6,606 bases of DNA. Source: Nitrospira sp. (lineage in GTDB: Bacteria; Nitrospirota; Nitrospiria; Nitrospirales; Nitrospiraceae). Position numbers and translations under genes: made by a program. Location of the stretch: contig JAAUPT010000103.1 of assembly GCA_012032965.1 (NCBI GenBank), forward strand, positions 1-6,606, given 5' to 3'. Under the pieces are notes generated by a model that was not told the DNA's origin, did no database searches, and saw nothing but the letters and a program-made list of their open reading frames with translations. Shown piece by piece: positions 1 to 5,475 of this stretch. Position 1 is the stretch's first letter. Each line of letters starts with the position of its first letter.

Positions 1-206
1 TACTGTTCCCCATTGGCTGTCTTGTTTCCATGAAAACCGGGGCCGTACCACGAAGCTTCTCCCCGCTCCACGAATCCCACCGGATATCCAGGAAATCGGC
101 TGATATGACGGGAAGGTGCCGTGCAGCCTTGTGCGAGAAGCCCGACCAACAGGCCGATGATAATGATACGCGTAGATACGATTTTCGTGAGCGGCCCTAG
201 CCGCAT
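1..206 (-). CDS. rlpA: RlpA-like septal-ring lipoprotein, 3' part outside window
   Basis: Only the first 68 codons are visible; the gene continues past the left edge. Reading leftwards from ATG at 206-204, the product begins with a short positive region (R2, K8, R13), a hydrophobic stretch (residues 14-25, IIIIGLLVGLLA) and a Cys at 28 in the context LAQGC. This looks like a lipoprotein signal peptide, although Ala at -3 is not the usual Leu. Next comes GEASWYGPGFHGNKTANGE (residues 49-67), the signature at the start of the RlpA double-psi beta-barrel domain. Known RlpA proteins are outer-membrane lipoproteins of the division septum; the Pseudomonas aeruginosa enzyme is a lytic transglycosylase acting on glycan strands stripped of stem peptides. 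The start lies 3 nt after the stop of the ACT-domain gene, so the two are probably co-transcribed and translationally coupled; no strong ribosome binding site is seen. Whether the catalytic Asp or a SPOR domain exists cannot be judged here. Confidence 0.87.
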   Translation of the reverse strand, partial: MRLGPLTKIVSTRIIIIGLLVGLLAQGCTAPSRHISRFPGYPVGFVERGEASWYGPGFHGNKTANGEQ

Positions 207-209
207 AGA

Positions 210-620
210 TCAAAACTCGTCGAGGGATTGATTGCGTAGGATGGTCAAGGCTTTGTCGGTGTTAGAAACGGTTAGGACAACAATCGCCCGTTTCCCTTCC
301 CGTGAAGGCGTACAGTACCCGCACTTGATATTGATCCGGCTCTTCACCAAAAGGTCGGCTACTTTTCTCAGTGCGCCAGGCTTATTCTCAAGGCTTAAGA
401 GAAGTGCCGTTTCTTCAGTAAACTTGATTTTCGCCGACCGAAGAGCCGCGCGAGCGCCATCCAGATCAGCCACAAGCAGGCGCAACTTCCCTGGACCCAT
501 TACTTCTGGGGCGGAAAATGCCTTGATATTAACTCCAGCTTCGCCGAGAACAGCCGTTACTTTTGCAAGGGCGCCTGGTTTACTCTGACTGCTGATGACC
601 AGCTGGGTCGTTGTCGGCAT
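210..620 (-). CDS. Tandem ACT-domain protein, probable amino-acid-binding regulator
   Basis: This 136-aa protein is made almost entirely of two ACT domains, about residues 5-70 and 71-136. Each opens with the same pattern: KPGALAKV at 14-21 with NIK at 31-33, and KPGALRKV at 80-87 with NIK at 97-99. ACT domains usually bind small ligands, often amino acids, at domain interfaces and control enzymes. Stand-alone tandem-ACT proteins of this size (COG4747-like) have no settled function. There is no catalytic domain, signal peptide or membrane segment, so it is expected to be cytoplasmic. The second domain contains CGYC (100-103), which might be redox-active or metal-binding; that is inference. 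The ATG at 620-618 is preceded by a strong site, AAAGGAG at 634-628, with a 7-nt gap, which settles the start. It lies downstream of nrdJ after 246 bp and directly upstream of the rlpA-like gene. The ligand is unknown. Confidence 0.9.
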   Translation of the reverse strand: MPTTTQLVISSQSKPGALAKVTAVLGEAGVNIKAFSAPEVMGPGKLRLLVADLDGARAALRSAKIKFTEETALLLSLENKPGALRKVADLLVKSRINIKCGYCTPSREGKRAIVVLTVSNTDKALTILRNQSLDEF

Positions 621-627
621 ATCCGAA

Positions 628-634
628 CTCCTTT
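628..634 (-). promoter_or_regulatory. Ribosome binding site of the tandem-ACT gene
   Basis: AAAGGAG on the minus strand lies 7 nt before the ATG at 620-618. It is a near-consensus Shine-Dalgarno sequence and fixes the start of the 136-aa protein. Confidence 0.8.
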
Positions 635-789
635 GAACTCTTCGCCGTTAGAACCGTCTCCGCCTCGCCAGACGAGTCATTCGCAACGGAGACCACGCCC
701 CTCGATGCTCACACTTCAATAAAGATCCTATCGAACTTAAGGAAGATTTTCGAGCCTTTACTCGTAACCAGAATAGGATTGAGATGCCG

Positions 790-818
790 GACCGCCTGCG
801 CTGGAGGCGTCGCTTTTT
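790..818 (+). terminator. Terminator-like hairpin, plus-strand orientation
   Basis: On the plus strand GAC(C)GCCT at 790-797 pairs with AGGCGTC at 805-811: a continuous 5-bp CGCCT/AGGCG core, then two more pairs after a one-base bulge. The loop is 7 nt, and TTTTT follows at 814-818. That order of stem then T run is what an intrinsic terminator needs, but only for plus-strand transcription, and no plus-strand gene lies upstream. It may stop antisense transcription into nrdJ or be fortuitous. The short stem keeps confidence low. Confidence 0.25.
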
Positions 819-866
819 ACAGCAGACACACCATGATGGAGACTTGCTCTGCATCTTTACACTCCC

Positions 867-3008
867 TTATGAGCATCCACTCGTTGCACCACAACTAACA
901 CATTTGAGACAAGTGCCGTTCCGTACCATGGTGAACTGTTTGCACTCAGGGCAGGGATCGCCTTCGTAGCCCTTCACCCTGGCATCTTTGGCGCTTTGTA
1001 TCTCTGTCAGAGTCAGAGTCTCACGCATGAGTTCCACTTGTCGGGCAACACCATGCCCATTTCCATGACCATTTCCCTTTCCTCCGTTCCGACGGATCGG
1101 TAAGTGCTCTGTCACGACGGAAGATTTGGCCAGCGCATCAAGGTCGGCTTCTTCTTCGAAGCATTCAGGATCCATGTCGTCTTTTTTCACTGAATCCATG
1201 CGCAAGTCTTCTTCTTTGACTTGCGCAAGATCATACCGATCGAGATAGGTAACGGCAAGTTCACGGAAGATATAATCAATGATCGACGTCGACATTTTGA
1301 TCCGATCATTCAACTTGACGGGACCGTTCGGCTCAAACCTGGTAAAGACGAAGGCTTCAACGAATTCTTCCAGAGGGACCCCGTGCTGAAGCCCAAGAGA
1401 GATGGCAATGGCAAAGCAGTTCATGAGGCTTCTGAACGCCGCGCCTTCCTTGTGCATGTCCAAAAAGATTTCCCCGACGGTCCCATCTTCATATTCACCG
1501 GTGCGCAGGTAGAGCTTGTGTCCTCCGACAATAGCTTTTTGCGTGTAGCCATTGCGTCGACTCGGTAACGGACGCCGTTTTGCAAGATACCGAACGAGCA
1601 CGCGCTCGGTCACTTTTTCAGCGATTTCCATGATGCTTGCAGTGGTTTCGATGGCCTTTCCGCTGTCGGTTGACGCACTCAATGGTTGACTGAGCTTGGA
1701 CCCGTCACGATACAACGCGACCGCTTTGACCATGCTTTTCCAGGCAAGGAGATACGCCGCCTTGACGTCATCCACGGTAGCCTCGGCCGACATATTGATG
1801 GTCTTGCTGATCGCGCCACTGATGAATGGCTGCGCCGCAGCCATCATGCGGATATGGGCGTCGACGGCAATGGAACGTTGTCCGATCCGCCCACATCGAT
1901 TGGCGCAATCGAATACCGGAAGGTGTTCGGCCCTCAAATGCGGCGCTCCTTCCACGGTCATCGTTCCACAGCAAAAATCGTTCGCGGTGGCGATCTCTTC
2001 TTGCGTAAAGCCGAGCACCTTCAGCATGTTGAAATTCGCCTCAGTGAGTTGCCCCTCGGTGAGGCTGAGCTGTTCCACACAAAAGGCTTCCCCCAGAATA
2101 AACTTATTGAAGGCGAACTGAATTTCGAACGCTTGCCCCAAACCATGCTCCAGTCGCTCTAAGGCCGCATCGTCGAATCCCTTCTGACGCAACGTGTCGT
2201 GATTGATAAAGGGCGCGCCTTTGAGCGTCTGAGCACCGACACAGTAGCGGACGATATCCTGCACCTGTTGGTCCGTATATCCCAGGTTGGCCAACGCGGG
2301 CGGTAAGCTTTGATTGATGATCTTGAAGTAGCCTCCACCCGCCAGCTTCTTGAATTTCACCAGCGCAAAATCCGGCTCAATTCCTGTGGTATCGCAATCC
2401 ATGACCAACCCAATCGTACCGGTCGGGGCGATCACCGTCACCTGTGCATTGCGGTACCCATAGGCTGCCCCGAGCTCAAGCGCATGGTCCCAGGCCCTTC
2501 GAGCGGCAAGGAGCATGTCCGGAGGACAATGCTCAGGGAGGATTCCCACCGGAGCAATGGTCAGTCCTTCATATTCTGTATGAGGCACCTGATAGGCAGC
2601 CCGTCGGTGGTTGCGGATCACTCGTAGCATGGACGCTCGATTGTTTGCGTAACCCGGGAAGGGTGACAGCTCGGCAGCCATTTCAGCCGATGCGCGGTAT
2701 GCCTCACCAGTCATGATGGACGTGATGGCTCCACAAATCGCCAGGGCTTTGGGCGAATCATAGGGAATCCCCAAACGCATGAGGACGGTGCCGAGATTCG
2801 CATACCCCAACCCAAGCGTCCGGAATTGATAGCTCTTTTCGGCAATCGAGCGGCTCGGAAAGGACGCCATTAATACACTGATTTCCAACGCGATCGTCCA
2901 CAACCGAACGGCATGGCGAAAATGCTCCAATTCGAACTGCCCATCCGCACTATAGAACTTGGTGAGATTGAGTGAGGCCAGATTACAGGCAGTATCGTCC
3001 AAAAACAT
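867..3008 (-). CDS. nrdJ: NrdJ C-terminal open frame (radical site, TSCPD domain, Cys cluster)
   Basis: The first ATG of this frame is at 3008-3006, giving 713 aa, but the frame is open from 3227 and the family match begins about 70 codons before that ATG, taking in NPCSE (Cys codon 3020-3018). The ATG is therefore an internal Met and not a true start. Counting from that Met, Cys8 in [10 protein letters not shown] is the partner reducing cysteine. [20 protein letters not shown] spans 194-213, ISKTINMS 400-407, and about 488-590 is the TSCPD domain of B12-dependent reductases. A Gly/Asn/His-rich linker (641-653) leads to a tail with cysteines 686, 689, 700, 703, 706 and 712. In this enzyme type the C-terminal cysteines are thought to bind zinc and/or re-reduce the active-site disulfide. 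The stop is TAA at 869-867. Confidence 0.9.
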   Translation of the reverse strand: MFLDDTACNLASLNLTKFYSADGQFELEHFRHAVRLWTIALEISVLMASFPSRSIAEKSYQFRTLGLGYANLGTVLMRLGIPYDSPKALAICGAITSIMTGEAYRASAEMAAELSPFPGYANNRASMLRVIRNHRRAAYQVPHTEYEGLTIAPVGILPEHCPPDMLLAARRAWDHALELGAAYGYRNAQVTVIAPTGTIGLVMDCDTTGIEPDFALVKFKKLAGGGYFKIINQSLPPALANLGYTDQQVQDIVRYCVGAQTLKGAPFINHDTLRQKGFDDAALERLEHGLGQAFEIQFAFNKFILGEAFCVEQLSLTEGQLTEANFNMLKVLGFTQEEIATANDFCCGTMTVEGAPHLRAEHLPVFDCANRCGRIGQRSIAVDAHIRMMAAAQPFISGAISKTINMSAEATVDDVKAAYLLAWKSMVKAVALYRDGSKLSQPLSASTDSGKAIETTASIMEIAEKVTERVLVRYLAKRRPLPSRRNGYTQKAIVGGHKLYLRTGEYEDGTVGEIFLDMHKEGAAFRSLMNCFAIAISLGLQHGVPLEEFVEAFVFTRFEPNGPVKLNDRIKMSTSIIDYIFRELAVTYLDRYDLAQVKEEDLRMDSVKKDDMDPECFEEEADLDALAKSSVVTEHLPIRRNGGKGNGHGNGHGVARQVELMRETLTLTEIQSAKDARVKGYEGDPCPECKQFTMVRNGTCLKCVSCGATSGCS

Positions 3009-4402
3009 GTATTCGGAGCATGGGTTCGACGCATTGATACGACCGTCCTCTGGACAGGTATGCCATTCGTTGATGGTGGTATCGTACTGCGTCCCGGGAT
3101 CGGCACAAATCCATGCAGCCCACGCAATCCGGTCCCACAGATCTCGGGCCTTGACGGTCTTGCATACCTTGCCGTTCGTTCGGCGTTTGAGGTGCCAATC
3201 GCCGTCGGTTTCGAGTGCGGCAAAAACTCATTGGGAATTCTGACGCTGTTGTTCGAATTTTGACCGGAGACCGTCTGATAGGCTTTGCCGTCCCAATTGG
3301 TGTCGTACTCATGAAACACGAAATGCGTGAATCCCTGCTGCGCATAGGAGAACATCCGCTGGATATAGGCCTCAGGCACCATATCGCGACGGGCCGACGT
3401 CAGCGCTTCGCGCAGGACCGGATTCGTCTTGTGATCGAGATCCAGCCCGAGAGCCCCTGCACCGTCGACCGTATGACAGGCCTTCAATACGGCGTTGAGG
3501 CGCTGAGCGCAAATCTTCGAGCCTGTCACCATGGCCGCGACTTTTTGTTCCTCGACGACCTTCCAATCGATGAATTCCTCGATATCCGGATGATCGAGGT
3601 CTAAACAGACCATCTTGGCGGCACGACGCGTGGTCCCCCCTGACTTGATCGCGCCTGCCGCTCGATCCCCGATCTTGAGAAAGGACATAAGGCCTGAAGA
3701 TCTGCCGCCACCGGAAAGTCCTTCGCCATCGCCTCGCAATTTCGAAAAGTTCGTCCCGGTTCCTGAACCATACTTGAACAGCCGAGCCTCCCGCACCCAG
3801 AGATCCATAATTCCGTTCTCGTTCACGAGATCATCCTCGATCGATTGAATGAAACAGGCATGCGGCTGAGGATGTTCGAACGCATTAGTGGCTTTCACCA
3901 CCTCACGCGTTTGGGGATCGACGTAATAGTGCCCCTGTGCCGGCCCCGACAGTCCATAGGCATAGTGCAGGCCGGTGTTGAACCATTGGGGAGAGTTTGG
4001 CGCAGCCATTTGGTGCGCCAGCATGTAGCACATCTCATCGTGAAAGGACTCGGCATCTTCCGCTGTCTTAAAATATGCATGGGACTTGCCCCAATGGGTC
4101 CAGCATCCGGCCATGCGCTCAAAGACTTGACGAGCATCTCGTTCACCACCGAGCACCGGCTTGCCGTCCGAGCCTACAAGCGGCTGACCGTTCTGATCGT
4201 GCTGCGGAATTCCCGCCTTCCTGAAGTATTTTTGCGCCAAGATATCGACGGCCAACTGAGTCCATGTCTCTGGAATATCTATGTTCTCGAGCTTGAATAC
4301 GGTGGACCCGTCGGGGTTACGAATCTCGGATGACCGTTTGACGAACGCCAGCCCCTCGTACGGGCTCACTCCGCGACGGGTAAATCTCCGATCAATTTTC
4401 AC
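2870..4402 (-). CDS. nrdJ: NrdJ N-terminal open frame (catalytic barrel, first half)
   Basis: As it stands this frame encodes 510 aa, but only residues 1 to about 395 belong to NrdJ; the remaining ~115 residues to the stop at 2870 are out-of-frame reading. The real part starts [20 protein letters not shown], without an ATP-cone, as is common in this branch. It has [10 protein letters not shown] (136-145), [11 protein letters not shown] (181-191) whose Cys183 corresponds to one of the two substrate-reducing cysteines of the family, [13 protein letters not shown] (212-224) and [12 protein letters not shown] (254-265). The GTG start is supported by AGGAGG 6 nt upstream. On its own this fragment lacks the radical cysteine and cannot be an active reductase. 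Confidence 0.88.
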   Translation of the reverse strand: MKIDRRFTRRGVSPYEGLAFVKRSSEIRNPDGSTVFKLENIDIPETWTQLAVDILAQKYFRKAGIPQHDQNGQPLVGSDGKPVLGGERDARQVFERMAGCWTHWGKSHAYFKTAEDAESFHDEMCYMLAHQMAAPNSPQWFNTGLHYAYGLSGPAQGHYYVDPQTREVVKATNAFEHPQPHACFIQSIEDDLVNENGIMDLWVREARLFKYGSGTGTNFSKLRGDGEGLSGGGRSSGLMSFLKIGDRAAGAIKSGGTTRRAAKMVCLDLDHPDIEEFIDWKVVEEQKVAAMVTGSKICAQRLNAVLKACHTVDGAGALGLDLDHKTNPVLREALTSARRDMVPEAYIQRMFSYAQQGFTHFVFHEYDTNWDGKAYQTVSGQNSNNSVRIPNEFLPHSKPTAIGTSNAERTARYARPSRPEICGTGLRGLHGFVPIPGRSTIPPSTNGIPVQRTVVSMRRTHAPNTCFWTILPVIWPHSISPSSIVRMGSSNWSIFAMPFGCGRSRWKSVY

Positions 4403-4408
4403 GGCAGC

Positions 4409-4414
4409 CCTCCT
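4409..4414 (-). promoter_or_regulatory. Ribosome binding site of nrdJ, fixes the GTG start
   Basis: AGGAGG on the minus strand lies 6 nt before GTG at 4402-4400. This perfect Shine-Dalgarno sequence, plus the family-like N-terminus that follows, supports the GTG start. Confidence 0.85.
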
Positions 4415-4492
4415 AAGAGAGGAAAAGGTTTGGGTTGTATGCTTTGGCCAGGTGTCATTAGAGGCCCGTGGAGTGTGTTTATCACCAGGTGT

Positions 4493-4508
4493 TGACTACA
4501 TATAGCTA
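4493..4508. promoter_or_regulatory. Candidate NrdR box 1 (over the -10 region)
   Basis: TGACTACATATAGCTA matches 10 of 16 positions of the published NrdR consensus acaCwAtATaTwGtgt, with 9 of 10 in the core (CTACATATAG, 4496-4505). NrdR is the ATP/dATP-sensing repressor of ribonucleotide reductase genes and binds paired boxes. The outer arms match poorly; the support comes from the core, the position over the promoter and the 31-bp centre-to-centre spacing to box 2. Confidence 0.55.
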
Positions 4509-4524
4509 TCATGTTTTTTGTCAA
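4497..4524 (-). promoter_or_regulatory. Probable sigma-70-type promoter of nrdJ
   Basis: Reading the minus strand, a perfect -35 TTGACA lies at 4524-4519. An AT-rich -10 region follows: TATATG at 4504-4499 (14-bp spacer) or TATGTA at 4502-4497 (16-bp spacer). Neither -10 is strong, which would suit a regulated promoter. The transcript would start near 4490, leaving a leader of about 90 nt, too short for a cobalamin riboswitch. The -10 region lies inside one NrdR-like box and the -35 abuts the other, so a bound repressor would block polymerase. Confidence 0.55.
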
Positions 4525-4539
4525 CACCAAATGTTGTGG
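4524..4539. promoter_or_regulatory. Candidate NrdR box 2 (at the -35)
   Basis: ACACCAAATGTTGTGG matches 12 of 16 positions of the NrdR consensus, including both outer arms ACAC and GTG. Its centre lies 31 bp from box 1, with 15 bp between the boxes, the typical arrangement of tandem NrdR boxes, about three helical turns on one DNA face. Its edge touches the -35 hexamer of the nrdJ promoter. Confidence 0.6.
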
Positions 4540-4564
4540 CATTTTGGGAAATATGAGGACAGAC

Positions 4565-4573
4565 TGTGAATAG
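4565..4573 (-). promoter_or_regulatory. Possible second DnaA box
   Basis: CTATTCACA on the minus strand matches the relaxed DnaA box TTWTNCACA at all but the first base. It faces the opposite way to the perfect box at 4620-4628, 55 bp away centre to centre. On its own this match would not be worth reporting. Confidence 0.25.
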
Positions 4574-4619
4574 TCGAAATGCGAATCTCACGGCCTATTT
4601 TTGGCACTTCTCAACGAGG

Positions 4620-4628
4620 TTATCCACA
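4620..4628 (+). promoter_or_regulatory. DnaA box upstream of nrdJ
   Basis: TTATCCACA is a perfect copy of the strong DnaA-binding 9-mer. It lies about 95 bp upstream of the nrdJ -35 region, in non-coding DNA. In E. coli, DnaA binds upstream of nrdAB and ties deoxyribonucleotide supply to replication, so a similar role is plausible here. Against this, a single 9-mer can occur by chance and nothing here shows binding. Confidence 0.45.
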
Positions 4629-4680
4629 AAAATACGTCGACGAAAGATGCCCCCTCAGATGACCCTGGCCATTTTTCTTG

Positions 4681-5052
4681 TTAAAAGGCCATCCGGCCGA
4701 TTTTTACCGTGGCTTCCTCGACGCCCTGAAGGGGAATGAATTGCCCCCCAAGACCGAGGACGACGACGTTGGTCTCTGCCACGTGCGTTTCAAAGTAGCT
4801 AAAGATGCCCCAGTTGCGTCGCGCCGTATTCGGCCGCACGAATGATTCGAGAAGCTTCTTACTCTGCGACCGAAACACCTGGCGAATAAATTGCTGTTCT
4901 CGGGTCGGTGTAGCCTGATCCATTCGGTCCATCGCGTTGCTCAATTCCTGTTCAACGAAGCGTACATAGTCGTCCATGGTCGGATTCGATAACACGAGGC
5001 CGACCGCGACAACCAGGACACCAACGACCACGCTTAAGCGAAAAAGGCTCAT
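4681..5052 (-). CDS. Small membrane-anchored or exported protein, possibly DUF4359
   Basis: This 123-aa protein starts with MSLFRLSVVVGVLVVAVGLV: one basic residue, then a hydrophobic run to about residue 21, which is either a signal peptide or a single membrane anchor. SNPTMDDYVRFVEQEL (22-37) follows, then a polar, probably helical region with several basic residues (50-80), and a hydrophobic C-terminal part containing YFETHV and VVVLGLGGQF (86-105). A hydrophobic N-terminus followed at once by NP..DDY and a helix resembles DUF4359, a family of unknown function; I recognise this from the pattern only. The mature part should face the periplasm. The ATG is at 5052-5050; a weak AGG lies about 11 nt upstream, so initiation may be modest. 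It is divergent from the 97-aa gene across 129 bp and in the same direction as nrdJ, separated from the nrdJ promoter by about 140 bp. Confidence 0.72.
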   Translation of the reverse strand: MSLFRLSVVVGVLVVAVGLVLSNPTMDDYVRFVEQELSNAMDRMDQATPTREQQFIRQVFRSQSKKLLESFVRPNTARRNWGIFSYFETHVAETNVVVLGLGGQFIPLQGVEEATVKIGRMAF

Positions 5053-5109
5053 GAGGTGCGACCTATGAGTTCTATCCTCGACCTGAATTGGATATCGGAC
5101 CAGCCTGAG

Positions 5110-5138
5110 TTGACAAACAACGGTCTGACATTTAGCTT
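5110..5138 (+). promoter_or_regulatory. Probable promoter of the 97-aa membrane protein gene
   Basis: A perfect -35 TTGACA (5110-5115) is followed by a 17-bp spacer and TAGCTT (5133-5138), a poor -10 that keeps T, A and the final T. The start would be near 5145, giving a leader of about 37 nt with the ribosome binding site. On the other strand, TTGTCA, 16 bp, then TATCCA is a still weaker candidate for the divergent gene and is not called. Confidence 0.45.
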
Positions 5139-5169
5139 ACCCCGGCTTCGTACACACATTCTTTGAGCC

Positions 5170-5175
5170 AGGAGG
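5170..5175 (+). promoter_or_regulatory. Ribosome binding site of the 97-aa gene
   Basis: AGGAGG, 6 nt before the ATG at 5182, is a perfect Shine-Dalgarno sequence. It is the main proof that this short frame is a real gene and not a shadow. Confidence 0.8.
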
Positions 5176-5181
5176 CGGATT

Positions 5182-5475
5182 ATGTTCGTCTGGAGTAAAA
5201 AACTCATCGCGGTTCTACTCGGCGCGTTTGTCTTGCTGCTGGGCATTTTCCTGCTTCAAGGCTCGCCAGACACTACCAGTGGCCTCAAAATTCATACGAT
5301 TCAATGGATCACACTCAATTATATCGGTCTTCTGGTCTGGCTGTTCGTCTGGATGATCGACCAAGCACGCGTCCGCGGGAAGAATGTCTGGCTCTGGCTT
5401 GTCCCGTTCATCCTCGCTCCACTTCCCACCCTGATGCTCTTCGTGCTCTTTCTCCAACGGAGATTGTCCTCATAG
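5182..5475 (+). CDS. Small three-helix inner-membrane protein, function unknown
   Basis: I do not recognise this 97-aa protein. It has three likely membrane helices: about residues 8-26, 42-59 (with several Trp) and 68-91. They are joined by a polar stretch (SPDTTSGLKIH, 28-38) and a basic turn, DQARVRGKN (60-68). The basic turn and the RR near the C-terminus (93-94) suggest that the second loop and the tail face the cytoplasm. Such Trp- and Leu-rich proteins occur widely as conserved hypotheticals. The gene has a perfect ribosome binding site and a -35/-10 pair of its own, so it is probably transcribed singly. It diverges from the DUF4359-like gene, and its last codon and stop overlap the end of the ampG-like gene by 6 bp on the opposite strand. 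Function cannot be inferred from context. Confidence 0.78.
   Translation: MFVWSKKLIAVLLGAFVLLLGIFLLQGSPDTTSGLKIHTIQWITLNYIGLLVWLFVWMIDQARVRGKNVWLWLVPFILAPLPTLMLFVLFLQRRLSS

Larger units (their letters stand above)
621..866. other. Intergenic gap between nrdJ and the ACT gene, no gene found
   Basis: These 246 bp carry no convincing coding sequence: the short open frames here have no recognisable composition and no good start site. I could not pick a clear promoter for the ACT gene. Two inverted repeats occur near the nrdJ end. One spans 790-811, with CGCCT/AGGCG as its core and a T5 run after it on the plus strand. The other spans 835-855, GATG-G-AGA, a CTTGC loop, then TCT-G-CATC. Neither is followed by a T run on the minus strand, so neither is a textbook terminator for nrdJ, though either could protect the 3' end of its mRNA. 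Confidence 0.6.
867..4402 (-). pseudogene. nrdJ: Vitamin B12-dependent (class II) ribonucleotide reductase, frameshifted
   Basis: NrdJ reduces ribonucleotides to deoxyribonucleotides using a thiyl radical generated from adenosylcobalamin, independently of oxygen. The whole gene runs from GTG at 4402-4400 to TAA at 869-867, 3536 nt, one short of a multiple of three. The frame is lost near 3213-3226: the N-terminal frame matches the family through NEFL (to about 3221), and the C-terminal frame is open from 3227 and matches from [10 protein letters not shown] (first codon 3218-3216). Restoring one base gives 1178 aa, a normal size for the long class II type with a C-terminal Cys cluster. In the restored protein all hallmark residues are present: Cys183 in HACFIQ, active-site NPCSE with N460, C462 and E464, Cys473 in [10 protein letters not shown], the PTGT loop, a TSCPD domain and the terminal cysteines. 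Because nothing else is damaged, a sequencing or assembly error beside the A5/T5 run is as likely as a true recent mutation. If the break is real, the cell needs another reductase. Confidence 0.93.
4488..4528. repeat. Inverted repeat across the nrdJ promoter
   Basis: GGTGTTGAC (4488-4496) is repeated perfectly in inverted form as GTCAACACC (4520-4528), separated by 23 bp that include the -10 region. The arms are parts of a longer direct repeat too: CACCAGGTGTTG at 4483-4494 and CACCAAATGTTG at 4525-4536, matching at 10 of 12 positions and offset by 42 bp. The arms overlap the NrdR-like boxes, so the repeat may be part of the NrdR operator or a second operator laid over it. Confidence 0.6.
4540..4680. 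other. Upstream part of the nrdJ control region, no gene found
   Basis: Between NrdR-like box 2 and the stop of the small membrane-anchored protein gene there is no coding sequence. Apart from the two DnaA-box-like sites I see only a weak imperfect inverted repeat at the far end, GGCCATTTTT at 4667-4676 against AAAAGGCC at 4684-4691. It overlaps the end of the neighbouring gene and is too irregular to call a terminator. Confidence 0.5.

Noticed and set aside
1686..2162. 158-aa plus-strand open frame inside nrdJ (also 141 aa at 1696-2121)
   Set aside because: It is opposite a strongly conserved reductase sequence, has no ribosome binding site and resembles no protein; a shadow frame.
3215..3235. 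Programmed -1 ribosomal frameshift in nrdJ
   Set aside because: The site reads G-TTT-TTG, not a canonical slippery heptamer; I saw no strong downstream stem-loop, and NrdJ is not known to be made this way.
2983..3345. 120-aa minus-strand open frame across the frameshift region
   Set aside because: It is the third frame of nrdJ. It contains no family motif and lies within DNA accounted for by the other two frames.
3845..4333. 162-aa plus-strand open frame opposite the start of nrdJ
   Set aside because: It is an antisense shadow of the conserved N-terminal half, with no plausible start context.
4403..4490. Cobalamin riboswitch in the nrdJ leader
   Set aside because: A B12 switch would suit a B12-dependent enzyme, but the predicted leader is only about 90 nt and I see no B12-box-like motif or multi-stem fold.
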